From NCBI RefSeq assembly GCF_000003815.2, contig NC_049980.1, positions 20,745,609 through 20,809,608 of the forward strand: a stretch of DNA of 64,000 nt. The letters are read 5' to 3'. Origin of the DNA: Branchiostoma floridae (taxonomy: Eukaryota; Chordata; Leptocardii; Amphioxiformes; Branchiostomatidae). A program made the translations under genes and the position numbers. A model generated the notes under the pieces. The model saw nothing but the letters and a program-made list of their open reading frames with translations. It was not told the origin of the DNA and searched no databases. This document shows positions 35,655 through 47,108 of the stretch, piece after piece. How positions within the stretch are numbered: the first letter of the stretch is position 1; every line of letters begins with the position of its first letter.

Positions 35655-38600
35655 GTGTGGGTTTTATTATCATATGTATAGATCGTTCTATTTTTGCCCC
35701 TGTTTGTGTGGGTGTTTCTTTGTTATCTCCTGGAGCCTGGCCACGTATGTAATACGTGTTCAAACATGGGGAGGGGGGCTAGCGGCTCATGCCTTATCCA
35801 AGTGTGTGATTGCATAACACTAAGCAATATTCTACGTGTCAAATACATAGCGTATATGTATGTATATATATATATTTAGGTTGAATCAAAATGTACCACA
35901 GTAGTACTGTACTTCATGTCTTAACGTTAAAGCAAGGACATTATTATTATGGCCTTATTATAATGTTTATGTGCAGAAAGTTTTTCCAAATTGCAAGTAG
36001 ATTTTCTAATTTTCTGGTAACTTGCAAGATTGCTGGAAACCGAAATAAACGTATTTGAGCCTTGTTAAACATAACACGTTATTCACAGTTGTCATTTATT
36101 CCTTTAAGTCTTAAAATGTTTATTTTGTGTGTTTTTTTGCAGTGACCTCTTTATTGCAAAATCATGACAGGCGGGCGAATATGTTTACTAAATTTCCGTT
36201 TGTAGTAACGTTACTACTGCACAACTGAATCATTTCAGACACATACGTAAAACACATAAAAAATATCCTTGATTGTCCTCTGACTCTGAAAATAAAGGAA
36301 CTGACAGTTCTGTTGTTTTCATAGCTACATGTTATCCATGGAGAGCAGCCGTGACCTGGAAGACTACCTGTTGGAGTTGCTGGATGGATCCGACCCCAAG
36401 AATAGAAAGTTTCTGGACGAGTTATTGAAAAGATGGAAACCTGCTGTCAAACAACCAGAGGTTCCAGAAAATGTCACAGTTTACAAGAAGTCTTCAGGGG
36501 CAGGTGTGTTAGACCAAGATGTAGATGCACATTGATGACAATTAAGTCTTTAGCCAAGTACTCTTCAAGTAAGACTAAGAGCAAAATATATAGCCTCCAT
36601 ACTAGTAGCAGGCTCTCTGGGGCCTTTTTGCGGCTCATAATACACCTTTGCTGGCCATTTCTTGTTGTACTTGGTCGCTGATTGCCGGCCGCCACTGATT
36701 CATTGGCCCATAAATCAGCAAAAGTGTATTAATTATGACAATGAGCCGAAAAAAGGCCCCAGAGAGCCTGCTGAGAAGGCTAGGGCAAGGAGGTATTCCA
36801 GAAACATCTGTGTGGGGGAGGTTGGATGTCATTAATAAGTCATTGTTTCTGCATATGTAGAAGTCTCAGAAAAAGACCCCTACACACATTGCTCAAAACA
36901 GCATTATGGTTTAATAACCTCAGTATTAGATGGCTGCTGTACCTTAAACTTTATGTTTCCTTTTTACATGCAACTTAAGACGAGCAATCCGGTATTCTGG
37001 AGAAGAAGAAAAAGAAGAAGCCAAAGGAGAAGCAGAAGTACACAGGAGTGTCTGCTGGTCCAGCAGATGAGGAGGAGGTATCTGCAGTGGATTCTTACAT
37101 GCAAATCGGTTTTAAGTAGTTGTAGTTTTCTGTGAAAATGGAGGTATTTTGATAAGTCAGTGTGCTTTTTTGGCAGTTATGTGGCCTCTGCATTATGGCA
37201 TCTGAGCAGGAAATATGGTTTGGCTCAGTTTCAATGAAATTGTAGCTGAGAGCAGGGATGTCTCATGGCTACACCTACACATGTAATGTCAGGTCATTTG
37301 GGGTACCCACTTAAATCTTGTTCAGCTAATTGTTTCAGGCTGTTATGTTTTCATATAGCATTGTAGTGAAAGGGGCTTATTTGGTATGTGTCTATATGAT
37401 GCATATACATTTGTATCTGTTGTGTTACCAAGAAACTATGTAGGCAACTGTGTAGTAAAACTAAAAGCAATGTAAGACATAATGTGGATTTAATTTTGTC
37501 AAATATGTATGTAAATGTGGTGAATTAGTTCCTGAAATTAATATGTACCTGCTCAGTCCTGCTGTCTCAGAATTCACCAGGTTAGCTTGCAGCAAGCTGC
37601 TTTTGATGCACAAAGGTTCTGACCACTTGGTCATTGTAACAGACAGAAATCTTTGTGTCATGATGTGGAAAAGATGTTGGCTAAGACTTGTATCAAATAA
37701 GATCAGATCAAAGCAGTATAGCATGCCTTTGATAGAACCTTATGACTCCTTCACTTTTTTAGGAAGAAAACCAGCCTCCCACCACCGGTCTCCACTTCCA
37801 GAAGCCCAGTAGTGGGAAGACCAAATGGAAGAGTCTATATGGAGAGGATGGGGAGGACCATCTGACAGCAGTGATGTTACCAGGGAGACATCCCTGTGAG
37901 TGTTTAGGACAGAAACACAGACTTGTCAACAACTGTCTGACCTGCGGGAGGATCGTCTGTGAGCAGGAAGGCTCAGGGCCATGTCTCTTCTGTGGAGCTT
38001 TGGTACGTTCGTTTGTATTGTGTGGTGAACTACCATACCACCACTTGTTAAGTTTGTACTTGCTCTGTAAAACTAGACTGATAGGGTTGATCCACTCACA
38101 CGGGGATGGATCACCCTGTTGATAGCATGCTAAGTTCATAGAGTTGTAGCTCTCCTCAGAGGATTTCTGGCTTTCCATCCCATCTGACAGAATGTCCATA
38201 ACCAAAGCTGGTAATCCGAGAACAATGCACGACTTATTACACAAGAACACACTTTTTGAATGCCTTTTTTCTAGGTTTGCACCAAGGAAGAGATGGAGGT
38301 TCTGTCCAGGAATTCCAACAAGAGCGAGCGATTACGGAGAAAGCTGCTAGGGGGCCTGGATGAACAGGGAGGGCGGAGACTACTGCCTCATGAGGAGGCC
38401 CGCTTGCTGGAGGGGAAGGACAAAGCAGAGGCTCATAAGAACAAGCTGTTGGAGTATGATAGAACAAGGTACGTGTTTTCATTTCATTTCATTTATGTGT
38501 ATGTAGCTATTTCATGAAATCTTGGCTCAAGTTGCTAAGACACGATGTAGCTACTACTAGTATCTGCTTTAATGTAGGTGGGGACGCTTGTTTCTGTAAT

Positions 38601-41600
38601 CATCATCAATTGATTGTTACAGATTCGGACAAGTTTTCGAATATTCCATGGCCCTACTGGATAAGTACAACATGGTCATTTCTATTTGCCCAAACCAACT
38701 TTTTACTAGACCCAAATATCAATATCATATATTTCCATTTTTACCAAAAGAAAAGAATTTTTTTTTTATTGTTCAGTAAAGAAAAAGCTCTTTGATTTAA
38801 GACACGTAACAATGTTTTAACTACATGACTGCCAGGCCGCTGGGAGTGTGATTTATTCAGGCCAGTATAACAGTATCTACCCAAATTACAGTGGATCCTC
38901 CGGGCAAGTACAGGATGGCATGTACTTGCCCGATTATCACTGTCACTTACCCAGCCAATGGACTTGTACAACCTTGTCTTGTATCGTTTCTTTCAATTTT
39001 TTTAAAACTATTTGCCTGTCAGATTGCTGCCAAACATCTAAGATAGGAAATCATAAGAATAAAGACATCAAATGGATTTGACCCTCACTTGTATTTTCTC
39101 TTGGTATTATATTCTAATACACCTTGTACTTTTTCTAACAGCGCCAAACGTACTCAGGTCCTTGATGACGAGGCAGACTACTTCAGTGTGGAAAACCAGT
39201 GGTTGTCCAAGGAGGAGCGAGAAGCTTTAAAAAAGCGAGAAGACGAGCTTCGCGAGCAGCGGTTTGGTTCACGATTGAACAAGAAAGTCACGCTGGACTT
39301 TGCTGGAAGACGGGTTATCGAGGATGACTCGGTGGTTGATGTGTACAACAGGGAGGATGAAGTTGTACAAAGAACAAACTTTGGGGTGAACAGGAAGGGA
39401 AAGGGTGGTGCAACACAGGAGGGCCACAGTGGCATTGTCAATCCTAATATCAAAATACAACCTCCAAAGGTGAGACCAGTTGGCAGCTTACAAATAAAGG
39501 TTCTAGAAAGCTAAGCTGTAACTGTATCTGTAACACAGTGCTGCCCATTACCCACAAATTTCTTTGTTTCGATTTATGTGTCTTCAACGAGTGATGGGTT
39601 CTTGATCTTGAATGTACATGAGAAAACATTCCATTTCTTGAGCTGATATTACTCCATCCTTGTTATGTCTTGTTATTTTGTACATCATGCGATGTTTAGA
39701 TATTTTTACTCTGCTTTTGAGTGACATGGACTTCAAAAAAGTTATCCGTGGACCAAATAGTATGTATTCCTTCCGACAATAAGAAAGAAGTTTATTTCTT
39801 TTTTCGATAGTTTGTCCCAGCAGCAGAGTCAGAAGGGAGGAGACCTCCTGCTCCGCTGAGTTCCCAGGGTGATGACAGGGAGAAGCACAGGACCAACATG
39901 AGGATCCAGGATAGGGAGCTACAGGAGATGAGAGATGACGGCATGTGTCTCAGCATGCACCAGCCGTGGGCATCACTGCTGGTCCTCGGCATCAAAAAGT
40001 AAGGACGAGAGGAGATGGAGAAGGAAATAACTGGTTATCTACACTGAGAATGTATGTACAAGTATGTGTGCATTTGTGTGTTTGCATGTGTACGTGTGTG
40101 TCCATGCGTGTGTGCATGTGTGTGTGTGTGTGTGTGTGCGCGTGTCTGTGTGATCTATTTATCTATGTATGTATCAATTCATTGATCCATTCAGTCCCCT
40201 GTCTAAGTCTAACAAAACCAGCTCAGTCGACCACACCTCCGTTGTGACTTGTCCTTTGTACCTGTGCAGGCACGAGGGGAGGACCTGGTACTCGCCACAC
40301 CGCGGCCGACTCTGGATAGCAGCAGCCAGCAAGCAGCCGTCCCAGGAGGAAGTGGCTGAGGTGGAGAACGCACATCGCATCATCGCAAACGGTGGGTCCA
40401 TGTGATCATCAATGGGTTCAGAAACAATCCTCAACTGTCCATTAGTATCAGTAACACAAGTAGTTTACAAAATGTAGGGGTGCATGTGGTCCTCTTTGTA
40501 TAAACTTCTAGTTTTGTTACCTTGTTGATGTTATTATCAGTCAATTGATTTCGAATTCAACAAATGCTGAGGATTATTGCACAGGCAGTACTGCTTTTCA
40601 TCATGTAGAAAGAGTAGCATAGACCCTTTGATATATGTACAATGATATCTATGTGCCTTGTTCTTTCTAGAGCCTAACCTCCAGTTCCCCAAAGAGTACC
40701 CTGTGGCATGCCTGTTGGGGTGTGTGGACGTAGCTGATGTTCTACCACAGGAGGAGTACAGGGAACAGGTATGACAGTCATCTATCAAGTCTACTTCTTT
40801 CCCTTAGGGACCTGACGATATTTACCCGGGGGGGAGGGCTGGTGCATAGGTGGGGGGGGGGGGCCATTGAAAAAATTTTTGAGCCAAGGGGGGGGCATTG
40901 AAAAATTTTTTGAGCCGAGGGGGGGGCCATTGAAAAAAAATTGCCTTAGGGGCCATGATAAATACAAGCAAAATGTGCCCCTGAAATGCAGGAAATGAAG
41001 TTTCAGATGGTCAAGATTTCAATTCGCGCACACAACACTTCGGCACTCGTCGCCATCAAAAATCTCTTCCTCTGACAGAAAATTGTCATTACATTTAGCA
41101 TAGTCTACCAGCGAAGTTTATCCCTCAAAATGCAGAAAACCGTGTCTCAGAGGGTCCAAACTTCATCATTTGAATGACATTTCTCCAGACTTACCTTGCG
41201 ACGGCTCGTGCCATGCCCGGCGCTCGAAATCGTGGAAATACGTTGGGGGCGTCGTCGCCCTCAAAACCATGTGAAGTTCTAATAGAAAGGCTATTAAACT
41301 TAGCTTAGTCTGCCAGCAAATTTTGCCCATCAAAATTTAGGAAAGATCGTTTCAGATAGTCAAGATTTCCAAATTTTCCCGGGGGAGCATGCCCCCGGAC
41401 CCCCCAAGGATTACGTTCGCCCTCCCCATACTGGGAAATTTTCTGCAGCTGCCTCTGTCGTGTGGTTCCATGTTCGCACGAAGTTTAAGAAAACTATAGA
41501 AACTAAAATTGGTATAAATATCAATCCTGCGTGCATCTGTTCTTTGTATACGGAATGGTTCACGGACGGCAACGGGATAAAACATTGCGATGTTTACTTT

Positions 41601-44487
41601 CGTGACAGTGGGCTCTCTGCTGCATATGACGTTATCATGGTGGCGCGAAATTTTTTTGGCAAGTTTGTAGGTTGCAATTGGCCAAAATAACTCCCATTTT
41701 GGAAAGATTGAAGCAGTCTTGAAGCGGTTTTCGTAACGATAGCGCTAAAATGTACCCAAGTCTCTTCCAACTACAACATTAATTTGTTTTCTTTTGAGTA
41801 AATTTTGTACGTGTAGTGGAAAAGATCGCCTTGGATTACTGCCCTCCCCGCCCGCTTTTCTCTTCGTTGATGTGGACGCATAAAATCCACATTTTTTTTG
41901 CCTCACAGAATGCGGGAAATTTCGTTTTAGAGGGTCAAAAATATCAAAATTTCCCGGGTAGCATGCCCCTAACCCCCGAGACCGGTCGGGCCTTTGGCCC
42001 TCCGATCCCTGGACGGCCTTTAACAGCTAGCCGTCGGTCTGGCGGAAACGCTCAGTTTCGTGATCTTGCGTATTAAAGTTTAAACGTTACCAGAGACTTT
42101 TTTCATGTAGATTGGAGAAGTGATATCAGACAAGGTAAGTCTTATAACCGTTGCAGCGTGAGTGTAACAACATCAAGTGCTACATGTTTGTATATATGTC
42201 ATCAAAATGAAAACTTGGCTGTTGTAAAACTTTGGGAGATAACATATGCCCCAGCACTGGACTCCAACGTGCGCAATTTGTTGACGCGCGGGTCTTGACA
42301 CCCCGATCGTCGTCACGTTCAAACAATGCTACCGCTATTGTTATTGCTATATTATTTAATGACAGACTGTGTGTAATGAAAAGGCAAGGAAAAATTTGGG
42401 GGGGGGCATTGAAAAATTTTTTGGGGTGGGGGGAGGGCCATAGAAAAATTTTTTGGGGCGGGGGGGGGGGGGCATTGAAAAAATTTTTACCAGACCTATT
42501 TTGCACCAGCCCCCTCCCCCCAGTAAATAACGTCAGGTCCCTTCCCTTAGAGTGGCTTAGCGACATTTTACTTTCAAACATTTGGCAAGGTCATACATCA
42601 CAGAGTGAAAGGCGATCCCGGCCGACCCAGGCGGCGGATTCTCGTTGGAGCTCAAGGGTCACTTCCTTCAGTATAATTCCACACGATTGCTCTACTAGCA
42701 ATCCTACCATGAAAACTTGCTGCTTGTGTTGACATATTTCGCCCAATACTACATGTATGTATCATGCATGTTTATGACTTAGACTATATTGGGGTAAAAA
42801 AAAGTACCTGAAAGCTGAGCCCATGTGTCAAGTCCTGTAACATCAAGCTCCTGAAGCAGTGTTCTTTCCTGTTGCAGTACCCAGATGGGGAGTCAGGATC
42901 AGATTTTGTCTTCATCTGTGAGAACTTCCAAGAGCTCATCATCAAGTTTCCCATCAAGGGGAAGCACAAGATCTGTAAGTACAGACCACTCAGAACTGAG
43001 GTTCTATTGGTGTTTGTAGTTTGTACTTGACCTTTTGAATTATAGCCACAAAATCTTAACCACTCAAAAGTTGAGGTGAGGCATGCAGTACCCAGAAAGG
43101 GAGATAGGGGGTGTTTTTGTACCACAGGATGTTTCCCAGGGCCACCCCACTCCAGGATTAGATAGTATTGATCCACCCCTTCCTCTTGCTGACAAAAGCG
43201 GGTGAAGGACAGACAAGGTCACTGCTCCCCTGGGAGGATCCCTGTTCATCCCACACTGATTAGAGGTGCTTGCACAGGCTTGCAGGGCCTCCAGTGATTG
43301 TAGGACTGTACATTTTGGTAAGGGAGAGGTCCCCAACCCTTACTGATGAAGGAAATATAACATGAAGATGGATGCCCATGCTCACAGCTCATCGATGACA
43401 CGGCATCTCGCTATATTGCTTCCACTGTAGGGGACATACGTGGCTTAATATCACAGTCAACACCAGGATTTCCATTATACCAAGCAATCAGCTGTTGAGA
43501 ATATGTCTTCATTCTAATCTCATCCTGCTGACAGACAGTAGGAATGGATGGGAGATGCAATCTGTAAGACCCGGTAAAGGCAAATGTCACAGCGCAATTA
43601 TTTAATGAAAAGTGTGTGCATGCTTTTGCATAATTTATATATACTTTACACAGTGTTGAATGACAAGAACTTAGTGTTTCTGTTACATACACTTCACTTG
43701 ACAGCAGATGTGTTGAATTTAGGTACCATGCAGTTCAAGCTGCAAGGTGAAATTGATTTTTATCATTTTAGTATCTTTTAATCGTTAAGATAATCACAAA
43801 CATCATGAAATACATGCTTATTGATATGATGAACACATTGTTCCGTAACAAGACAAATATACTGTACGTAATAAAACCGTGCATTAAATCCTAATTTAAT
43901 GATGTCTAATTTGATCATGAAGGTAAAGAGAATAGTTAATATTTTGTACATGTATTTACGTGGAACATGAATATTGTATCGATTAACCAAGTCGTATAAC
44001 AGATGTCTCAATGGTGGTAATGACACACAAGTGAAATTTGAACTACTGCAGATTTTCGGTCTGTAGTATTAGGACCTTAAGCGATACATAATAAAATTTA
44101 CATCTTAAAATACTCAGCACGGAAAGTGCTTATTAGAGCATGACTAAATCTTGACTAAATATCATGTCTAGTTTTCGTCAAGGAGGTTAAAAAACCTCAT
44201 TGTTTTCGTCAAAGGTGTAACATACTCAGATTAAAGGACAGTCCATGTTTTTATTTTTCAACTGAGATTTTCGAGCTGACAGATGGGTCAAAAAGATCTG
44301 TGTTGATTGGCTGCATATTGTTTGTCAGTACTTCAGTCTGCAATTACTACTAACAAAGAGAAGATATGTCTGTATGTATAATATCCTAGCAGATGAGTCC
44401 AAAGAGTTTTCCACATATTCAGATGGTGTTTGTATGTTTTTCTAGCAGTCCACACAGATGCTAGAACTACATGTAGTTACTACTAAG

Positions 44488-44544
<57 letters not shown>

Positions 44545-47108
44545 AAAGACCTGTGTACAACACTGCTTTCTTCTTTCATTTTGAGGCTACAAACTTCAAC
44601 TTGCTGAAGACCTTTGTAGCCTATATACTCATTTTTCACTTGAGTGAAGTGAGGAAAGTCGTGTAAAGTGCCTTTCCCACGGGCACAAGATCGGTGACAC
44701 GGCGGGGTTCGAACTCAGGACCTTCTGGACCTGAGTCAAACATGCTGCCAATTGCGCCACACGGTCCCACTGCCTGCTGTACCCTACATCTGCTTGGAGA
44801 TAATGTGCGGAGTCCTCAGAGAGTAGTACAATGTAGATAGACTGTCTACTGGTTATGTTACCAGTCTGCTTCTTCTCCCTGCTTTCACCAATATTGGTCA
44901 TGGCAACAAGCCAAACGATTTAATATGGTACAATTCATGACATATTCCCCGTCTTGTCCAAAGTTATTAGTCACCTGTATATTTATGTGTCCTTCTGACT
45001 GTTAACGATACTTCTGAGGAGACATTTGGTTAGATTTACATTCAAATTCAGACCTGGGCTCCCATGCCTTCATCTGTGGGTGGTTAAGATGCATGGGGAA
45101 GGTTTGAGTTGACTGTACTAAACATTTATCTTTGTTGGACATGGGGGAAGATAGGATCTCTATGGAACATTCATACTTGTTCAGGGGCTTGCCTTCTACA
45201 TCCATGGAGGCTTGCCAAAATAAAGACATTTCTGCTGTAGTTGTAAATCCACATGGAAAGTACAGCTGTTGGGACCGGAGGAATCCAGGAGTGAAGGGGA
45301 AGGGTGAACAGGAGGGAGGGATTTTGCTGCGGTGCCTGAGGCAGCTTGTGCGTGTTCTCTCAAGGTCACAGGCTGGGCTACCTGCATAAAATGCTGAATG
45401 TCAACGGCATAAATGATGTGTTAAAGAATTAAATTGACAGCACCATCCCCTGCTGTAGGTTGAATAATGCACACTCCATTTGCAAGATTTATTGAATTAG
45501 GTTGAATTGCCTTTACCTGAAAATTGTACAGTCTGTCAAGATAATCCAGCTATTTGTTAGCTTACCTTGATTACACAAACCCTTGTCAAATATTTAGCCT
45601 GACATCACATGGGGTTACATGGGGTGTCTTGGTGTTACAAATCATAGCACTCTGCTGTATACTAGTAATATGTATAAAATGCCTAAGGATTTGACACTAT
45701 ATTGCTGTGTTATCTATCAGCAGCAAGGTACTTGTTGGCAAATGGTATTCCAATTCTTGAGCTTGCTCCTGAATAAATAGAGGCAACCTGTATATGTGCA
45801 ATGTTTATACTGTAGTGACTGATAGTGCCTTAGCTGCTTACCAAGAGGTCTGTGTGTGTGTCTGTGTGTTTAGGTCATGAGTTTAGACAGGGTCAAGAAG
45901 ATAAGAATGGATTGCAGTGCAGTTTGGCCTTGTTCTAATGAAGAAATTTTTTTTGCCACAACTTCTGTTTTTTTATTTCTTGAAAATTTATTGAAGGTAT
46001 TATTTTTGGCATATCTGTCTGTCTGTGTTTCCTGGTCAATATAACTTAAAAACCTCAAGATGGATGAATTGTAATGATATTCAATATAGAACAGATGTAG
46101 GTTCAATTTTGCCCCCCCCCCCCCTGTGTGTAACCTTGTTATGGCAGAAGAACTCCGTCCACCCCACAATAACATATGACTTTGATATTGATAATAAATA
46201 ATGTTTAAAGAAACCTAAATGCTAATTAAGATGCACCATGTGGCCCTTACATACCTTTCATCTGTGGCACATAACAAGGTCCAGTTCTATTGGGGCCATC
46301 AGAAACATACCACTCGTTTTACAACTAACTGTGCTGGTAAAATCATAGAACAAACATCGTCAGTAAAACTATTACTGGTCGCAGATATTTAGCATCATTT
46401 TGTTAAAGTCAATTGTATTAACTTGTTTTCCACACCAGCATTTGACCCCCATATGAGAATCCCAAGGTAACCTTGCAGAGGCTCCAGCAGTCTAACTCCA
46501 CCTGTGTGTTTCCATTGTCTGGCTGACTGCCAGCTCACCCTCTCAGATTGGGAAGCAGTCATTAGCGAGGCTCAGCCAGTGAGAGTAAATATGCTGACAG
46601 CTAACCGCAGCTATTACCTTTGTGGCTCCAGTTGTCACCTGTGTGAACATAAAGCTGAGCAGTGCCATCCTGTTCTGCAGATAACTGGAAATGTGACAAG
46701 AGCTTTGTGCAAGTTTCTTGCCAACAATGATTGTAATTATAGAATGGGTTCCTGTTGTGATATTGTGGCCTCATTAGTTTTAATGGCTTAGAATCTTTTC
46801 CTTTTCCTTCACAGGCCCCAATGCTGGAAAGGTATTTTTGAATACACCAAATTAATATCACATGTCAGAAATCAAATGGGAATTATTATAATACATTTTC
46901 CTTCATGTTTTTAATTTTTTTGTTTAATCCTGATTTCTAGCCCAGTCTGCTTCTGATTGTATTCTATTGTTTGCCTTTAAGCATGCTGTAGTCGATCTTG
47001 AATGTTGTTTTACACAACAACTGTGTTGCTACCACAGGGAGACTGGATCCTACCACTCACAAGGCAGCCAAGAAGGGGCTGAGGCCAGTCGTCAGGAAGG
47101 TCTTCTAA
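35572..47108 (+). CDS. TRIP4: TRIP4/ASC-1 (activating signal cointegrator 1), complete (11 exons, 565 aa)
   Basis: Exons: 35572-35654, 36325-36503, 36980-37077, 37763-38002, 38275-38468, 39142-39469, 39811-39998, 40270-40391, 40671-40768, 42878-42974, 47038-47108; 1698 nt in frame. In animals ASC-1 is part of the ASCC complex with ASCC1-3, acting as a transcription coactivator and in disassembly of collided ribosomes. Domains: an N-terminal helical region (1-87); a lysine-rich segment (about 96-106) likely to be an NLS; a C2HC5-type zinc finger with cysteines 165, 167, 178, 181, 186, 194, 197 and 202; a coiled charged segment (270-330) with KKVTLDFAGRRVIED; and a C-terminal ASCH domain (about 420-545, MCLSMHQPWASLL, WYSPHRGRLWIAA, FPIKGKHKIW). 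Human TRIP4 is 581 aa. Intron 9 carries a DNA transposon and intron 10 is 4 kb. No clear AATAAA follows; ATTAAA at 47852 is a candidate. Confidence 0.97.
36325..36503 (+). CDS. TRIP4: TRIP4 exon 2
   Basis: YMLSMESSRDLEDYLLELLD, GSDPKNRKFLDELLKRWKP and a variable tail. It matches the human YVLSIES/ELITKW region. The donor is GTGTGT, phase 1. Confidence 0.93.
36607..36772. mobile_element. 166 bp MITE with long inverted termini
   Basis: Left arm AGCAGGCTCTCTGGGGCC... (from 36607) and right arm ...GGCCCCAGAGAGCCTGCT (to 36772) pair over about 30 bp with one mismatch. A second paired block is CAGCAAAGGTGTATT / AATACACTTTTGCTG. No clear target duplication. In TRIP4 intron 2. Confidence 0.85.
36980..37077 (+). 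CDS. TRIP4: TRIP4 exon 3 (basic, NLS-like)
   Basis: DEQSGILEKKKKKKPKEKQK then YTGVSAGPADEEE. The acceptor AACTTAAG is atypical (AAG), but phase agrees on both sides and the KKGR-like block matches the human position. Confidence 0.85.
37763..38002 (+). CDS. TRIP4: TRIP4 exon 4 (zinc finger)
   Basis: Residues 121-200. VMLPGRHPCECLGQKHRL, NNCLTCGRIVCEQEGSGPCL and FCGAL are nearly identical to vertebrate ASC-1. Seven of eight zinc-finger cysteines lie here. Phase 0 both ends. Confidence 0.98.
38275..38468 (+). CDS. TRIP4: TRIP4 exon 5
   Basis: VCTKEEMEVLSRNSNKSERL to HKNKLLEYDRT. It supplies the last zinc-finger cysteine (202) and the start of the helical charged region. The donor is GTACGT, phase 2. 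Confidence 0.95.
38888..38943. repeat. hairpin-forming inverted repeat in TRIP4 intron 5
   Basis: Outer arms ACAGTG / CACTGT and inner perfect arms CGGGCAAGTAC (38901-38911) / GTACTTGCCCG (38922-38932) around a 10-base loop, with unequal unpaired segments between. Confidence 0.75.
39142..39469 (+). CDS. TRIP4: TRIP4 exon 6
   Basis: Residues 265-374: AKRTQVLDDEADYFSVENQW, LSKEEREALKKREDELREQR, NKKVTLDFAGRRVIEDDS, GIVNPNIKIQPPK. Strongly conserved. The acceptor is TTTCTAACAG and the donor GTGAGA. Confidence 0.97.
39811..39998 (+). CDS. TRIP4: TRIP4 exon 7 (ASCH start)
   Basis: A variable linker, then RIQDRELQEMRDDGMCLSMH and QPWASLLVLGIK, the first strand and helix of ASCH. The donor is GTAAGG, phase 2. 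Confidence 0.96.
40068..40152 (+). repeat. (GT)n microsatellite
   Basis: An imperfect TG/GT tract with a pure core of about ten GT units near 40118-40140, in TRIP4 intron 7. Confidence 0.9.
40270..40391 (+). CDS. TRIP4: TRIP4 exon 8 (ASCH core)
   Basis: HEGRTWYSPHRGRLWIAAAS then KQPSQEEVAEVENAHRIIAN. It contains the ASCH motif GRxWYxPHRGRLWIAA. The donor is GTGGGT, phase 1. Confidence 0.97.
40671..40768 (+). CDS. TRIP4: TRIP4 exon 9
   Basis: EPNLQFPKEYPVACLLGCVD then VADVLPQEEYREQ. The acceptor is TTTCTAG and the donor GTATGA, phase 0. Confidence 0.96.
40807..42541. mobile_element. 1.7 kb non-autonomous DNA transposon, hAT-like, with 8-bp TSD
   Basis: Ends GGGACCTGACG (40807) and CGTCAGGTCCC (42541) are perfect inverse complements, continued imperfectly (TATTTAC..GGGGGGAGGG, CTGGTGCA). 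They are bracketed by the identical octamer TTCCCTTA at 40799-40806 and 42542-42549. An 8-bp duplication suits hAT-class insertion. Inside, G-runs joined to CATTGAAAAATTTTTT recur in the same orientation near both ends. A diverged unit (ATGCAGGAAA..TTTCAGATGGTCAAGATTTC) recurs at about 41000, 41120, 41325 and 41910. There is no transposase coding capacity. Confidence 0.9.
42878..42974 (+). CDS. TRIP4: TRIP4 exon 10
   Basis: YPDGESGSDFVFICENFQEL then IIKFPIKGKHKI, the end of ASCH. The acceptor is CTGTTGCAG and the donor GTAAGT, phase 1. Confidence 0.97.
44489..44544 (+). repeat. (ACT)n microsatellite
   Basis: About 18 uninterrupted ACT/TAC triplets. Confidence 0.97.
44596..44769 (-). mobile_element. 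tRNA-derived SINE with snap-back tail
   Basis: The minus strand begins GGGACCGTGTGGCGCAATTG with an A-box-like TGGCGCAATTGG and ends its head with B box GAGTTCGAACC. This is followed by CCGTGGGAAAGGCACTTTAC and a tail whose AGGCTACAAA / TTTGTAGCCT arms form a hairpin at 44584-44623. The acceptor stem is poorly paired, so it is a SINE rather than a tRNA gene. Confidence 0.65.
47038..47108 (+). CDS. TRIP4: TRIP4 exon 11 (terminal)
   Basis: Completes W, then RLDPTTHKAAKKGLRPVVRK and VF, then TAA. It matches the human WKLDSKIHQGAKKGL ending. The acceptor is GCTACCACAG. It lies 4 kb from exon 10, so it is easily missed. Confidence 0.94.

Larger units (their letters stand above)
42975..47037. other. 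TRIP4 intron 10 (4 kb)
   Basis: Contains the (ACT)n microsatellite and a tRNA-derived SINE (separate entries) and a poly-C run near 46110. No exon between 42975 and 47037 is required: exon 10 ends in phase 1 and the terminal exon restores the W codon. Confidence 0.75.

Noticed and set aside
42232-42732. 166-codon frame with repeated GGALKNFLG-like peptides
   Set aside because: It lies across the G-run modules at the right end of the 40807-42541 transposon; the peptide repeat reflects the DNA repeat.
44687-44762. tRNA gene on the minus strand
   Set aside because: The acceptor stem does not pair well and a SINE-type body follows directly.
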